Below, one piece after another: positions 19,219 through 31,784 of a DNA stretch of 64,000 nt. The stretch's first letter is position 1. Each line of letters begins with the position of its first letter. The notes below the pieces were generated by a model. That model was not told the DNA's origin. It saw only the letters and a list, made by a program, of their open reading frames with translations, and did no database searches. Origin of the DNA: Sternotherus odoratus (Eukaryota > Chordata > Testudines > Kinosternidae); NCBI GenBank assembly GCA_032164245.1, contig JAVMKO010000004.1:29923626-29987625 (forward strand), given 5' to 3'. Made by a program: the position numbers and the translations under genes.

Positions 19219-19996
19219 TAGATTTCTTTAGGGGGAATAAAGAACAGAATCTCCATGTAACTCTCGTCTGGTTTAAAATGAAAGGTACTGGTGTCACAGA
19301 GTGTGGAGGATCAGGACCCTGAACCCCCCACACACCCCTGCCGCCCTTCCTGTGATTCACCATAATTCTCAGCCAGTGATGCAATATTAGGGTGCGACTT
19401 CACTTGAGGGAGGATACCAGAGCCTGTAACCTGAGCCGAGGAGGGGGTTGGGTCCAGGTCCTTTGCCCCTGAAACTGGATAAAGGCTGGAGGAGGAGGAG
19501 GAGAGCTGGAGGAGACTACTGGAGGGGGTTTCAGTTTGGAGCTGACTGGACAAACGGCCCAGGGCTGGGGTCTAAGCTCCCTACTCCCCTCCCACCCCAA
19601 AATGGACCTAACTAATGGGGCCCTGTTGTCTGTACCTACAAACTCTGTTTTGGACTGTTTTCCTGTCATCTAATAAACCTCTGTTTTACTGACTGGCTGA
19701 GAGTTATGGTGAATCACAGGAAGGGCGGCAGGGGTGTGTGTGGGGTTCAGGGTCCTGATACCCCACTCTGTGACACCAGTACCTTTCACTTTAAACCAGA
19801 CGAGAGTTACATGGAGATTCTGTTCTCTATTCCCCCTAAAGAAATAGAATATATAGGGTTTGTATGTGAATCTTTAGCAATAATAATCCCAGTAGATAGC
19901 AGGGAATAAGTATTTACGGAGGACATACGTATGTGTGTGAATGCAACTTTAACTCCCTTATGGCCAAGATGGAGTCTGCTCTGCAGCAGCTCTGAC

Positions 19997-20839
19997 TAGG
20001 AAAATGGCCGCACAGGAATGCAGCAAGGAAAGAGCCTTCTACCCCAGAAGCATCTGTACTAACCACTGCAGAGTAAACACACCCACACCAGAAGAATATA
20101 GGAAAGGGAAATATTTTTATCCACAGGGATGAAAAAAAACAACAACAGAAGATGGGGAGCAGTAAATCAGGATTGCATTCAAAACAAGACCCACAGGCCT
20201 AGTGGTACCATAGTGTGAAAGGACAGACACTGAGCAATATGTCTGTACTCTGACTTCAGGAGTCTTGGGAAAATTTCCAGTCCAGTGAGTCTTGGGTGCT
20301 CCTGGCTGTCTTCAGTGCCAGTAAACGTTCCCCCCCAAAAACCCTCTGGTGCCCTCTTCTGCCACTTTCTGCCAGACCACATAGAATGACAACCTGCTCA
20401 CTTAACTAACTACAGCTTCCCCTGTTTATTCCCAAAGCAAAGTCACCAGCCCCAGTACTTATAACCCTATACAGCTCTGGGCAGCAGTGATACTGGGTCC
20501 AGCTCTAGGTTGCCCTTGGGCGATTCCTCCATGGCACAGTGCTCCTCCTGGCTCCTGTCTTGGGGTATCCCCAATTAGCCTCTCTTTCCCTCACACATTT
20601 TGGGCAGGTTTTTGCCTGTTTCACTCTGTGAGGGCCTGCCTGCTTGCTGCAGCCCTTCTCTCTGGAGCTCTCCCCTCTCTGCTCCCCCAACAGCACTCCC
20701 ACCCCCCCCAGGACAAAGATTTCTACTCATCGATAAACATCCAAACTTGATTTTAAGGATTTTTTCTCTAGTCTAACCTCCCTCTATAACACAGATAATA
20801 GGACTTTCCTGAATTGATTCCCTTTCGAGCAGATCTTTT
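19997..20839. other. Intergenic, no gene seen
   Basis: Mixed-composition sequence without a supported coding region, RNA gene or recognisable repeat. The open frames present are short and overlap on both strands. Confidence 0.5.
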
Positions 20840-21950
20840 AGAAAAGCATCCATTCCTAATATCCAGTGATGGAGAATTAACTGCAGCTCCCTCCTCCCCC
20901 GGAGCCGTGCCACGCGGGCGGCACTCCGGGGGGCCGGAGCTGTACTGTCAGCCCCTCCCCTGGAGCCGTACCCCCCATTCCCTCAGAGCCGTGTCGAGCA
21001 AGTATGGTAAGGGGGAAGAGGGTGGTTGGGGGGGTTCCGGGGTGGTGGTTGGGGGGCTGCTCTGGAGGGGGAGTCAGGGAGCAGAAGAATTGGACAGGGG
21101 GTGGAGTTCTGAGGGGTGATTAGGGGTCTCTGGAATGGGCAGTCAGGGGACGAGCGGGGGGGGGGGGGGGGTTGGATGGGTCCGGGATTCTGAGGGGGCG
21201 GAAAGTGCCTCCTGGAAGCAGTAGCATGTCCCCTCTCTGGCTCCTATGCTCAGGAGCAGCCAGGGGGCTGCACATGCTGCCCCTGCCCCAAGGGCCAGAT
21301 CTGCAGCTTCCATTGGCCGGGAACCGCGGCCAATGGGAACTGTGGGGGTGGTGCCTGCAGATGGGGCAATGTGCAGAGCCACTTGGCTGTGCTTCTGCAT
21401 AGGAGCCAGAGTGGGGACATGCCGCTGTTTCCGGCAGCTGCTTGATGTTAATGCTGCCCAGTGCCTGCACCCCTGAATCTCTCCTGCACTCCAGCCCCCT
21501 ACCCCAGCCCTGATCCCGTTCCTGCCCACCAAACCCCTTGGTCCCAACCCAGAGCACCCTCCTATACCCCAACCCACCATATCCCCACACCCACCCCAGA
21601 GACCACACACCCAGCTAGAGCCCTCACACACACCCTGATCCAACCCCCCCATCCCAGAGCCCCCTCCTGCACCCGAATCTCTCATTCCCAGCCCCACACT
21701 AGAGCCTGCACCACCAGCTTGAACCCTCACCCCCTGCACCCCAACCCTCTACCTCAGCCCAGAGCCTTCTCCTGCACCCTTCATTTCTGGCCCCACCCTG
21801 GAGTCCACACCCCCAGTCCAAAGCCAATACCTTCCTTCCACACTCCAACCCCCTGCCTCAGCCTGGCGCCCGCCCCCATACTCTGTACCCCTTGGCTCTG
21901 TCCCCCAACTTGAAGCCCCCTTGTGCACTTGGATTTTGGGCACCCATTAA
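20840..21950. repeat. GC-rich composite of miniature DNA transposons
   Basis: The G-rich part (GTATGGTAAGGGGGAAGAGG near 21003, then a G-run near 21160) matches the interior of the hAT-type miniature copies at 30480-30818 and 49609-50240 in this window. The part near 21300 (CATTGGCCGGGAACCGCGGC, CCAATGGGAACTG) is a short palindromic block, and a C-rich degenerate tract follows (21470-21940). Borders are not resolved. No coding region is credible. Confidence 0.55.
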
Positions 21951-23412
21951 GATGTTGACAGGTATGTCAGAGTCAGTTATCTGGATAAAATTTGCACATG
22001 CACCCAACAGCTTGTGTACATGGAGCAGTAATCCACACTACAGGGGATTTCTAAAGCACACTAAAGTGTTGCAGATTAATTAGTCCTTATAGACCCTGCT
22101 GATGCACACTGAAGTTTCCCTAATGCACTCTAAGGGATTATTATTTCAGCCATTACACTGAAGTGCACAGCAAGGTCTACGTGGACCAATTAATGTGCAA
22201 AACATTAGTGCACTTTAGAAATCACACACCCCTTGAGTGAATTAATCACCAGTTTAGAGAAGCCCTAAGAGACTCAGAAGACTAAGTCTCATATTCAAAA
22301 CTTTTGAAAATGGGACTTAGGTGCCTAAGAAAATGGTCCATTATATAAGTTCCTAATGACTTTGGTACTTTTTAAAATGTAAAATTTGCCGCCTCTCATT
22401 GTACCACAAAGGCAAGGCCGCCCTTCTGAAAACGTAGGTGTAATGTCTCATTCATGCAGTCCTTTCACGTTCAAAACTCCCCTTGACTTCAATGGGAACT
22501 ATGCAGATAATGGCAAGATTAAGTCATCACTATTAATTGATATGTTTCCTTCCAACTAATAATTTTTTAAAGATAGGGAAGCTGAAGCCCTCTTGAAGCC
22601 ATTTGAACCATTTCCCTGACTGTTAATAAAGGTAATTTTGGAACTAAAATATTTTGCTGGAATATACTGGAAAGTTAATGAATATAAAATATGAACATAA
22701 GGATCCAAGAAGTGAGAGCTTATAATAACCAAGGTCCAGGGAGATCTCCAAAAAGCCAAAACAAAACAAAATAAAGACACCCTCTCCCCCAATCTTTCTG
22801 AGAATGGAAATATTATATTTGTGAGAGATTTACAGAACTTGGGGAAATAGGAAAGGACAGTCTCTGGAACAGAGTTCTGTAAACAATTTAAAGTTAGAGG
22901 GGAAATAGTTATTTTCTTCTCTAATCCCTTAAAAATCACTCTTTGGATAATGGATTCAATTTGTTTCCATCATGTTTGTGAATAGTAATGTAATTATGAG
23001 TTCTTGTTAAAAAAACAGATCTTCCAACTATGACACAACCTGTGTTGCTTGTTCATAGTAGAAAGAGGTTAATGAAAAGTATGGTACTTTTTGCATTGTG
23101 GAACACATTGGATCTGTTGGGACAATCCCAAATAGAAAATATGGAAACACAAAAATCCACCAGGTGGCAGCATACTAAAATATGTATTGCATGGTACAGT
23201 ACTACAAAGAGATGCTCAAAGTGATATTAAAAACATTTTTCCAAAAATCTTTAACCTGATTTTTGTGTGTCTTTTTCTCTCATCAACTAGTTAATTTTAT
23301 ACTGGACTATATTCTAATCTGTCTACCCCACTGTAAATACAAGTTAAATCAATTGGCTTCAAAGGAGCTACTACAAGCTTTGATCGGGGTAGCTACAATT
23401 GTAATCTAGTCC
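21951..23412. other. AT-rich intergenic stretch, no gene seen
   Basis: No conserved coding exon, RNA gene or clear repeat family is recognised. The open frames are short and show no domain. Confidence 0.5.
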
Positions 23413-24250
23413 ATTATCCTACCAAATTCGTGGCCATGATAAATGTGTCAAGACCATGAAATCTGCCCCCCCCCTGTGAAATGTGGTCTTTTGTGTGCTT
23501 TTACCCTATAAAATACCGATTTCATGGGGGAGACCAATGCTTCTCTAATTGGGGGCCCTGACACCAAAGGGAGTTGCAGGAGGGTCACAAAGTTATTTTA
23601 GGGTGATTGCGGTATTGCCACCCTTACATCTGCACTGCTTTCAGAGCTGGGTGGATGGAGAGTGGCAGCACCCCATCAGCAGCAGCGCAGAAGTAAGAGT
23701 AGCACAATCATGCCATGCCACCCTTTACTTCTGTGCTGCTGCTTTCAGAGCTGGGCAGCCACAGAGTGGTGTCTGATGACTGAGGGGCCTGTTCTGCGGA
23801 CAGCAGTGCAGAAGTAAGGGTGGCAATACTATACCATGCCATCCCCTGGTGTTGGCTCTGCCTTCAAAACTGGGCTTCTGGACAGCCACCGCTGCTCTCC
23901 ATCCACCCAGCTCTGAAGGCAGTACCACTGCCAAAAGTAGAGGTAACAAAGTCCTGTGGCACCTTAAAGACTAAGGTGCCACAGGACTTTGTTACCTCTG
24001 CTATTCCAGACTAACAAGGCTACCTCTCTGATTCTTGCCAAAAGTAGTGCAGAAGTAAGCGTAGCAGCATTGCAAACTCCCCTACAATAACTCTGTGCCC
24101 CCCCCACAACTCTTTTTTCACTCAGAACCCCTACAATTAGAACACCATGAAATTTCAGATGCAAATAGCTGAAATCATGACATCTAGTTTTATAAAAATC
24201 CTATGGCCATGAAATTGATCAAAATGGACTCTGAATTTGGTAGGGCCCTA
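23413..24250. mobile_element. Old miniature transposon with CCTACCAAATTC termini
   Basis: The left end reads CCTACCAAATTCGTGGCCAT and the right end GAATTTGGTAGGGCCC, forming inverted terminal repeats of about 15 bp. The sequence just inside is also complementary (ATGATAAATGTG against ATGAAATTGATC, loosely). The interior holds repeated AGAAGTAAG and TTTCAGAGCTGGG blocks. A shorter hairpin sits within it at about 23945-24001. I recognise the termini as a common amniote interspersed family but cannot name it with certainty. Confidence 0.6.
23945..24040. repeat. Short hairpin copy of the GCACCTTAAAGACTAA repeat family
   Basis: GTAACAAAGTCCTGTGGCAC followed by CTTAAAGACTA is mirrored by AAGGTGCCACAGGACTTTGT TACC, giving arms of about 27 bp with almost no loop. 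The tail CCAGACTAACAAGGCTACC continues the same family. Related copies are at 29935-30025, 47150-47272 and 61806-62025. Confidence 0.75.
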
Positions 24251-25698
24251 ATTATGTGGGACAATTTCAGTATTATCAACAATATTTGTAACATAGAATA
24301 TCTGTGGGACTAGGTTAGTTTCATACAGCTAACCACTCCCCAACTTATACAAACAATAAAGAAAATTATGTTTCCTAATATCATTTACATTTTTGGGTTA
24401 CATTTTCAAAAGTGCTGAAGTAATTTAGGAGCCTAAATGTAAGAGCTGGGTAAAGAATGGTAATACCATTGTATGTTACAGATTTTAAAATTTTGTTTTG
24501 ATTTGGAACAAAACCCCCAAATGTTGAAGTTCTCCACAAAATGGAGTTATCCTTCTATGCCCAGCTCTATCAGGAACCCTGGTTTTGGGGCAATCCACCT
24601 GAGCCGGGGACCCCAGAGCCCCAACTCTGTAACAGCTGCCCTTCCGGAAGCCAAGAAGCCATGAGCCGGAAGCTAAGATTTGTGAGGCTTCCACATTCTG
24701 GGCTCCCCACCGGGTGGACTGCCAACGACCTGACAGGTGAATTGGCAGGAAACCAATTATTTTACTGCATTGCTAGCTCTAGCTATAACTTGAGTTTTGT
24801 GCCCAACCCAACACCCATCCACACATACAAATCTGTAAATTAATTTATATGATATTTTAAACTTGAGCTAGGTAGAGAGTTGCAGGGAAGGAGGGTTGAA
24901 GTTTGAATGCTGCTGATGCTCAAGCTAGGAATGCAATGGTGATGCCACACTTTGAATAACAAACTCCCCAGCTACTAATAAAATTACTCTTTGCAGCTGG
25001 GGTGCTGTTTCATGGTGTGGCTACTCTCACTCAAGTTAGGCTGCCTCAAGTGGAGTAACTTGAATGAGGCAACTGCTTCAGTGAAGACAAACCATTAAAT
25101 CCTATTTGCCTACTCACTCTTGAAAATGGGGTTTACACTTCTAAATTACCTAGGGGCTTCTGAAAATTCATCTCCATATTTTTTTAATTTTGTTGAAGGG
25201 ATTGAGTTAGTTCCATGTATTTCCTATATTTCATAAGAGATCCAAAGTCCTATGTACTTAATTTATCTTGAAGAGTACCGTACATTGATGTTGCTGGATA
25301 GAACTTCCCTGAAATAATATTGTCAAAACTGAAAACACTGACTATTTCAGGAAGATAATCTTGAAATTCCAATATTTCACCCTAAACATATCATATCTCA
25401 AACATTTTTTTCCAGAAGACCAGTTGGGGCTTGATACATATTGTTTGCAGCCGATATACTCGCATAGAAGCTTGTGCTCCTTTTCTGTTATCAGCCCGAG
25501 GGCAAGGACATTCTTCCTATGTCTATGTACAGGGCCTAGCATAATTGGTCCCTGATTCTGAGTGGCGTGTTTCAGCTCTACCACAAACCTTCACTCTTCA
25601 ACTTTCTTATTTGCATTATAATATAGCTCCTATGCTGACCTGACAGTGCAAATGGTAGGCTACAAGCAAAGGCTATGTTGAAGACTAGGGTTAAAATG
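24251..25698. other. Intergenic, one SINE-like remnant, otherwise nothing seen
   Basis: About 25495-25565 (GTCTATGTACAGGGCCTAGC, then GGTCCCTGATTCTGA) resembles the ancient SINE-like family also seen at 29146, 31785 and 52660. The rest shows no gene. Confidence 0.45.
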
Positions 25699-26128
25699 TG
25701 TGGAAACAAGGGTTAAAGGATTTGATTTATGGCCTATAAGTCATGTCAAGAAAGAGCACAGTAAGGCTAACTTCCAACTCTCATAATGTGAGATTTGGAA
25801 AAGTACACTGTCTACAGCGAGAGGGAAACACAGAACAGAGGTAGTATGACCTAGCCTTGAAGATAAGGATGTTTAAGAACAGAAATGTGAAACTACTGGG
25901 ATGAGCAGGACTTAAGATAAACAAAATGTAGATTGTTATTAATTAGTGTATGTCATTAAAGGGTATAAATACTTGTATGAAACTGTTTGTACTTTGAAGA
26001 GAAACTGAGGCAGAGAGAGACGCTCTTTCTCTGCTAGCTGTATTTCTTCCCTGGCAATTGCCTGCTGAATAAAGCTGTCTCTGACTTGTTCCCAACCTCA
26101 GAGTGCGGACTCAAGTTTTTCCTCCACA
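25699..26128 (+). mobile_element. Solo LTR, plus strand
   Basis: The segment starts TGTGGAAACAAGGG and ends TTTTTCCTCCACA, so its ends are inverted (TGTGGA/TCCACA). It carries GGGTATAAATACTTG (about 25959) as TATA box and CTGAATAAAGCTGTC (about 26067) as polyadenylation signal, with the usual spacing. AATG directly precedes the start and directly follows the end, giving a 4-5 bp target duplication. It is a 430-bp LTR without internal region and lies just beyond the CAMK2D 3' end. Confidence 0.85.
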
Positions 26129-26524
26129 AATGTAATCCAACTCATGTTAAAATTCAATTTTGTGTTAAAATTATAGGTAGATAGAGCTAAGGTTATATTT
26201 AGGCCTGTGTGAACACAAAACAGTACTGTTTAACATCAACATGACATTTTTACTATGGCCAGATTTTTCCTAGAATAGTCTGGTCTTTTTATGGTAACAT
26301 ATTAATTACTCAGAAGGTTTTTTAAAACGTCAAGAATTGTTTTGACCAACGCCCCAATTGTCTCAACACAATGTATCCAACTCACAGAAAAAAAACATTT
26401 GCAAAATTAAGTAATATCAATTAGTAAAAATTAGATTAGTAATTTTAGTGACTTGTTAAGTGTTATAATGCAGACCAAGATGATAACATCAGGTAACATT
26501 GTGAAATAAAACCACAAATACAGT

Positions 26525-28546
26525 ATCAGCAGAAATCACAAATTTATTAATCATTAAATATATGTCAGTCATTTACCATTATGGCAAGAAATATGTACAC
26601 TGTGTCCCATGGTAAACTGCAGTGTTCCAAAATGACAGAAGACAGGTGTATAATTTGACTGTGGTGGAGAAAACGAGTCACAATTTCCTCACGTCTTGGT
26701 GTGGAAGACAAACTTGATCTACAGTAATACGTCAACACCACATGCTATGTTAAAAGTGTAAAAAAAAACCCAAAACCCACCCTACACCTAATTTTGATAA
26801 ATTTAAATACATTTATACTACTTAAGCTGCTTCACAAAAAAAGTAAAGAAATTAATGAGAATAAAATTAGGCCATTACTTTTTTGTTTTTCACAGATCCC
26901 ATTGGCAGGTTAATATGGCTCAACACATTTACTGTAAATGCTTATTTTAAATATACATTGTTTTAAGTCATGTAATAATTATCAGAGAAGCTTAAATCCA
27001 TCTACTGTACATCCACTAATAACAACATCAAAGTGTAAAGGAACATTTCTGATTTATAGTCAACACAGAAAATAAAATTATACAAATTAGGAAGTCTTCC
27101 CATTTTAAAAATTTCAGGCTGCTGAGAGCTGTAAATTGTAATTGCTAAAAAGAACACCGATTGAGATATCATGCACTTTACAGCGCTGCAGAAAACAGTT
27201 AGCCCCACTGATAATAAAACAATGAACAAAACAAAAAAAAGAAATGGACAACCCTTCTATTATTGTATTAAAAATGGGTGGGAGGAAAGGAGGAAGACAA
27301 AATCTAAATGTTTGCAGGAATATACATTCACAGCTATAAAATAGAAGCAAAAACAGTGCAGGTCACAAAATATAGGTTTTAAATTGACACCAGAACATTT
27401 CCTGCTTACTGTACAGGTGTATGTAGTAAACGGGAAAAAAACAAAAAACAGTAAGTAATGATGCAATAGTTGTTGTCCCTAATGTTATGCACTGTATAAG
27501 GATTTGAATAAGCCAAGAGAAAATGTGTGTGTGTGTGGGGAGACACCATTGTAAAGTGTTACAGTATTATTCAAAAATTGTTATATTCATGATAGTTTTC
27601 CAGAGTAGGAGCTGCTACAATGGAAAGTAGACACACTCTTTATACTAAGCTTGTAAGCTCTAATATTACTAGGTTAAACTAACCACATATCTCGACTAGA
27701 GCATAAACAAAATAAAATAATCCTCTAAAGCTTCCTTAATAAAATTACTGTTCACCCTGAAAGTGATAAAAATCTATTTTGTTTTACCATTTCATTTTAA
27801 TCATCAAAAACTATCTCAACTCAGTCTGCGTTCCCCACAAATTTTAATTTTGCTCTTCTATCACCCAATATAAATTTTCAGTTAGCATAAAAAAGTAAAG
27901 GTAAAGACACAAAATGTTACAGACTGGCCAGAACTGTAGAACATTCTAAAATGTTCAAGCCAGAAAATGATACAATTTTTCCAGTTTAATAACTAAAATA
28001 GCTTCAGCTGGTACCAATCCAACATATTTTTGCTTTCACACGCATCACTGATTTTATCCATTTTTTGTGTTCCAACAAAACTATTCTGCAGTAGCAAAGC
28101 TGTAATTGGAAATCTCAATGATTTCTACTATGACCAAAGCAAAACCCCGTGGTTTTGACAACTAATAAGCCAAAAAACAGTTGTTTAAAAAAACAAAATG
28201 AGAACATGTACTCTTTCTTTTTTACAAACATAGTAATTTTAAAGTTATTTGTTAAAACTTAGCATTAATAGAGAAAAATGACACGTGGACTGTGTATCTA
28301 CTATTGTACTCTGATTTTTGTTTTGTTTTGTTATTTTCAATTTGCTTGGAACATCCTCTTCACTGAAGTGTAAACAAAATGTACAGATGAAATATATAAC
28401 AAAATGATGCATCACAAATGCATTACATGTAGAACCGTCACAGCTTCATGCACTCAGAAACATGCATGAAGAGAAGAACAGGATGGCCCACATGGTAACC
28501 AATTAGGTGCTTTGAGTACGGAGAATGCAAAGTGGAATCGTTGATT
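26525..28546 (-). other. CAMK2D: CAMK2D 3' untranslated region
   Basis: This follows the stop codon of the last CAMK2D exon on the minus strand. It is AT-rich and free of recognisable interspersed repeats, unlike both sides, as expected for a conserved 3' UTR. A minus-strand AATAAA lies at 26548-26543, and cleavage is expected 15-25 nt further on, near 26525. The true end could differ if other polyadenylation sites are used. Confidence 0.6.
26543..26548 (-). terminator. CAMK2D: Candidate CAMK2D polyadenylation signal
   Basis: TTTATT on the plus strand, AATAAA on the minus strand, about 2.0 kb after the stop codon. It is followed by an AT-rich and then T/G-bearing stretch. It is the best placed hexamer I see, but other hexamers could also be used. 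Confidence 0.5.
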
Positions 28547-28550
28547 TTAG
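28547..28550 (-). CDS. CAMK2D: CAMK2D last coding exon (end of Asn codon plus stop)
   Basis: On the minus strand the acceptor CTCCTTCTAG ends at 28551 and the exon begins C TAA. Joined to the AA left by the donor at 32106, this gives AAC (Asn) and then TAA. The protein then ends SGSPTIPIN, which matches the known short-tail CAMK2D isoforms (from memory their last residue is Asn). The same exon continues as the 3' UTR. The 21-residue long tail exon (PPCIPNGKEN-type) used in other isoforms was looked for between 28551 and 32106 and not found by eye. Confidence 0.85.
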
Positions 28551-29145
28551 CTAGAAGGAGAAAAAAACCCAATATCGTTGTTACTGACTTAACAATATCA
28601 CCACTTCATGCAGCACACAAGTGTTGGAAAAGTACTATAAAATCTTCCCGATCTACAACCTGTAGGATACTGCTTTGAAAAGCAAACTAACAGGTAAGCA
28701 CTTAGATTGCTCTTTCCCTCTTCAAGTCAATTTATAAACACCAATTAACCTTTACTACATGCCAAGGTTGGTTAATAGTATCCTTACTTAGAGGATAGGA
28801 AACTCAGGCAGAAAGCTTTACTGATTTGCTTAAGTCCATAGAAGGCAAGTTCAGAACTGAGCATCTGTCATTCCAAAGGCATAAGTTGATGTATTTTACA
28901 CCACTTTATGGTGCCCTCAGTGTGCATATTACACACATTTATACGGACTGACAGATTCACATACAACTTACTAATATAGCATTCATATCCCTACAGTACA
29001 TACCAACTTTGAATTTGGTCCACTAAGTTATGACTGTCAGGGAGTTTGAGATGATGTTATCATTTGCATGCAGAGGGAGCCAGAAGAGGTGGTAAGAGGA
29101 AAAGAAACTAACAGGAATATGTAAGAATATTTAAAGTAGTCCACT

Positions 29146-29275
29146 CCTTATTAATAGCATTATTATTTATTATGTGTATTACTAAAGTGCTTAGGAGCCC
29201 AGGTCATGCACCATGGTTCCACTGTGCTAGGTGCTGTACAATCACAAAACAAAATCCTTACCTAAGCCTGCTTTG
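29146..29275. repeat. Ancient SINE-like interspersed repeat
   Basis: The stretch reads TTATTATTTATTATGTGTAT, CTTAGGAGCCCAGGTCATG, CCACTGTGCTAGGTGCTGTA. This is a widespread amniote family with a conserved core. Other fragments here are at about 25495-25565, 31785-31890 (opposite orientation) and 52660-52820. I do not name the family. Confidence 0.55.
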
Positions 29276-29934
29276 GGCTCCTCAGTGAGTAACTTATAAC
29301 AACTCAGATTTCCTTAGACACTGATAAGTGGGTACAGGGGAATCTAGTGAAGTATTACATCATGTCTGAATGTGGCCTTGGGAATCCGTTTCAGACCCAG
29401 TAATTCCATAGCTGCTAATTCCATGCTGAGACCAGGAGACTACACTTCCGTGTGTATGCGCATGTGTGTTCAGTAGTTTTGCAAAAATAAGCTAAAAGAA
29501 CAAATTCATAATAATACTGAACACAGAGCAAGTTAACAGAGATAATCTCAAATGCATCACTTAAATAGGTACAAGCTGTGGAACAGATAGAAACCAAAAC
29601 TTTTCCATAATTTTCTTGACTTATAGTTAAAAAATAATTTAAGTTTGGGGCCATTTTATGAACCAAATGAATTCATGTCAAAGGGAAACATCTCTGTGTA
29701 TATGCTGCAGCCTCAGGGCTCACTTCCGGCCTCAAATTTATGTGCATTCATAACTGTAGACTTGAGAAATCAGCCTCTTGCCCAAGCTGATTTGACACGA
29801 CCCAGAGAAACATATTCCCGCAAAGGTGGAAGATAATAGCTATGATTTCTTTTGTAATTTTATTATATTTGAAATCTTTTTCTTCAGCCAGTGTGAATAA
29901 GACTTACTATGTATTACAAAAGTGTGTTAGAGGT

Positions 29935-30025
29935 AAAGTCCTGTGGCACCTTAAAGACTAACTATAAAGTTTTGAAGCATAAGCTTTCGTGGGCTAATAC
30001 CCACTTCGTCGGATGCAAGCAATGG
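29935..30025. repeat. Short repeat with GCACCTTAAAGACTAAC and GCTTTCGTGGGCTA
   Basis: It reads GTCCTGTGGCACCTTAAAGA, then AAGCATAAGCTTTCGTGGGC and CACTTCGTCGGATGC. The same words occur at 61806-62025 in both orientations and, inverted, at 47150-47272. It is a single-arm copy of that family. Confidence 0.75.
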
Positions 30026-30479
30026 AAGTGTGTTAATGAATGGAAAATATAACATTAATAAATATTCTTATAATGATAAATCTCTATCTGATGGAGTGCA
30101 AGTATTCTAAATCGAAGAAAAGGATATGGTTCTGTGGAATTCCACTTTTGTGAGGCTCCAGAATGGAGATATTTTTACATTGCTATATTCTCTGTGAGAC
30201 CTGATGGTGAATTCCAAGACCTTATAAAAGATAATCAGGAAGGTTTGTAGAAAGGGACTTCTACGTGTTACTCATATTGCATAAATTAAAAATGGTGAGC
30301 CTCATTAAAATACTACACCCTATGTTGATCATTTGCTCCCACAACCTGGCTGCAGGAATTACTAGGCAAAATTCTATATCATCCGTTGTGCAGTGCAGGT
30401 GGTCAAACTAGATGGTCATTATTCTTCCTTTTGTCCTTAATTTTATGAATGTGTTTATGTATGAAACTACTCGGTTCTC

Positions 30480-30818
30480 CGTCTAGGCTGCCACTCAGGG
30501 CAGCATGGTAAGGGGGTGAGGAGCGAGGGGGGGTGGAGAAGGGGCAGACAGGGGACAAGAAGCAGGAGGGCTTAGATAGGGGTGGGGTCCCATGAGGGTG
30601 GCTAGGAGGGGTTTTGGGAGGGGGCAATCAGAGGACAAGGAATGGGGGGCGGGTGGATGAGTTGGGAATTCTGAAGGGGCAGTCATGGGGAAGGAAGCGG
30701 GAAGGGGTCGTATAGGGGACAGGGGACAGGCTGTTTGGGGAGGCATAGCCTCCCCTACCCGGCCCGCCATACAATTTTGCAACCCCAGATTTTTCAAGTT
30801 TGCTCACCCCTGGCATAG
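30480..30818. mobile_element. Truncated hAT-type miniature element
   Basis: The right end TTTGCTCACCCCTG is the terminal repeat of a hAT-type family whose other end begins CAGGGGTGGGCAAACT. The interior has GGTAAGGGGG, GGGTGGATGAGTTGGGAATTC and CTACCCGGCCCGCCATAC. The left terminus is missing. It lies in the last CAMK2D intron (28551-32106). Fuller copies are at 34194-34862 and 49609-50240. Confidence 0.75.
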
Positions 30819-31784
30819 CATGTCTACATCAGGAGCTGGCAGACTGATGCTATTGCACCAATGCAAATTTTCTTAATGTAGATAGGGCTGCAGTTTGGAA
30901 GCCTGGCTTATGGGGAGAGCAGTGCTGTAACTGACTAGAGTAAGTGGGGTAAGAGAAGAGGGTTGAGATGGGGACCCAGAACCTCAGCTGGTACAACCTG
31001 ATTTGAACAATGGACATACATGATTTACACAACTGAGAATGTAGCCTGAGGAATCCAGTATTTTGCATGCTATGATTCCAAGGATGCAATAGCAGAAGAT
31101 ACTCAGAGATGCCTGAACACAGTGGGATAGACCATAAAGAGAGAGAGAGATTTGAGAGTCAACCACACAGACATAGTAACTGAAGCAATGAGAACTGATG
31201 AGGTCACTCAATGGGAAAGTATAAAGGGGGAGAAGAGAAGAATTTATGACACTTATTTGTATTTTATAATTTATAAAGTAAATAATCTGACTCTAAATCA
31301 TCTAGCTGTGTACATGGCTAGTCTGTATAAGCACTAGGGCTAGCTGGAAAACAGGAAAATTGCTAACATTTTTGTTTTACATCAAAATTTTGTTTTTGTT
31401 GAAATTTTCCAGCCAGATCTAAATAATAATATGTTTCCTATTATTTCTCTCTCTCTATTTCCTCCCAGTGCCCTTGGGCTGTATTTGTTATGCCTGCTTT
31501 TGTATCTTGTCTAAAGAAGCTTCTGTCACAGTAATTACATCAATGTGATTACACTATTGTAAACCCCTTCATGTAGACATGTTGCTCAAGTAGAAAGTGC
31601 TGCTGACACGTATGATGCTCAATCCAGAGATTTATTGAAGTAAACTGCACTGGTGCAAGCCCGACTTTGTGTTGAGGCAGCGCATCTATGTTAGTGGCAA
31701 TCTAACCACATCAGCTGAGTTATACTGGGGCAAACTTCCTTATTGAAGAGGAAGCCTAAAATTAAAACAATTTAAACTCTTCAG

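Larger units (their letters stand above)
18359..19996. mobile_element. Large foldback element with ~310-bp inverted arms, interrupted
   Basis: The left arm (18359-18518 plus about 19219-19377) is the reverse complement of the right arm (about 19690-19996). The outer ends read GTCAGAGTTGCAGCAGAGCA on the left and CTGCAGCAGCTCTGAC on the right. The inner ends meet at CTCAGCCAGT and ACTGGCTGAG. The loop (about 19378-19689) is not repeated and contains GGATAAAGGCTGG and, at 19670, CTAATAAACCTCTG, resembling the TATA and poly(A) signals of an LTR. Within the arms, TGTCACAGAGTGTGG and its complement mark an inner pair of TG...CA ends (19289 and 19783). It could be an LTR-derived palindrome or a foldback DNA transposon. 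I cannot assign a family. Confidence 0.8.
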
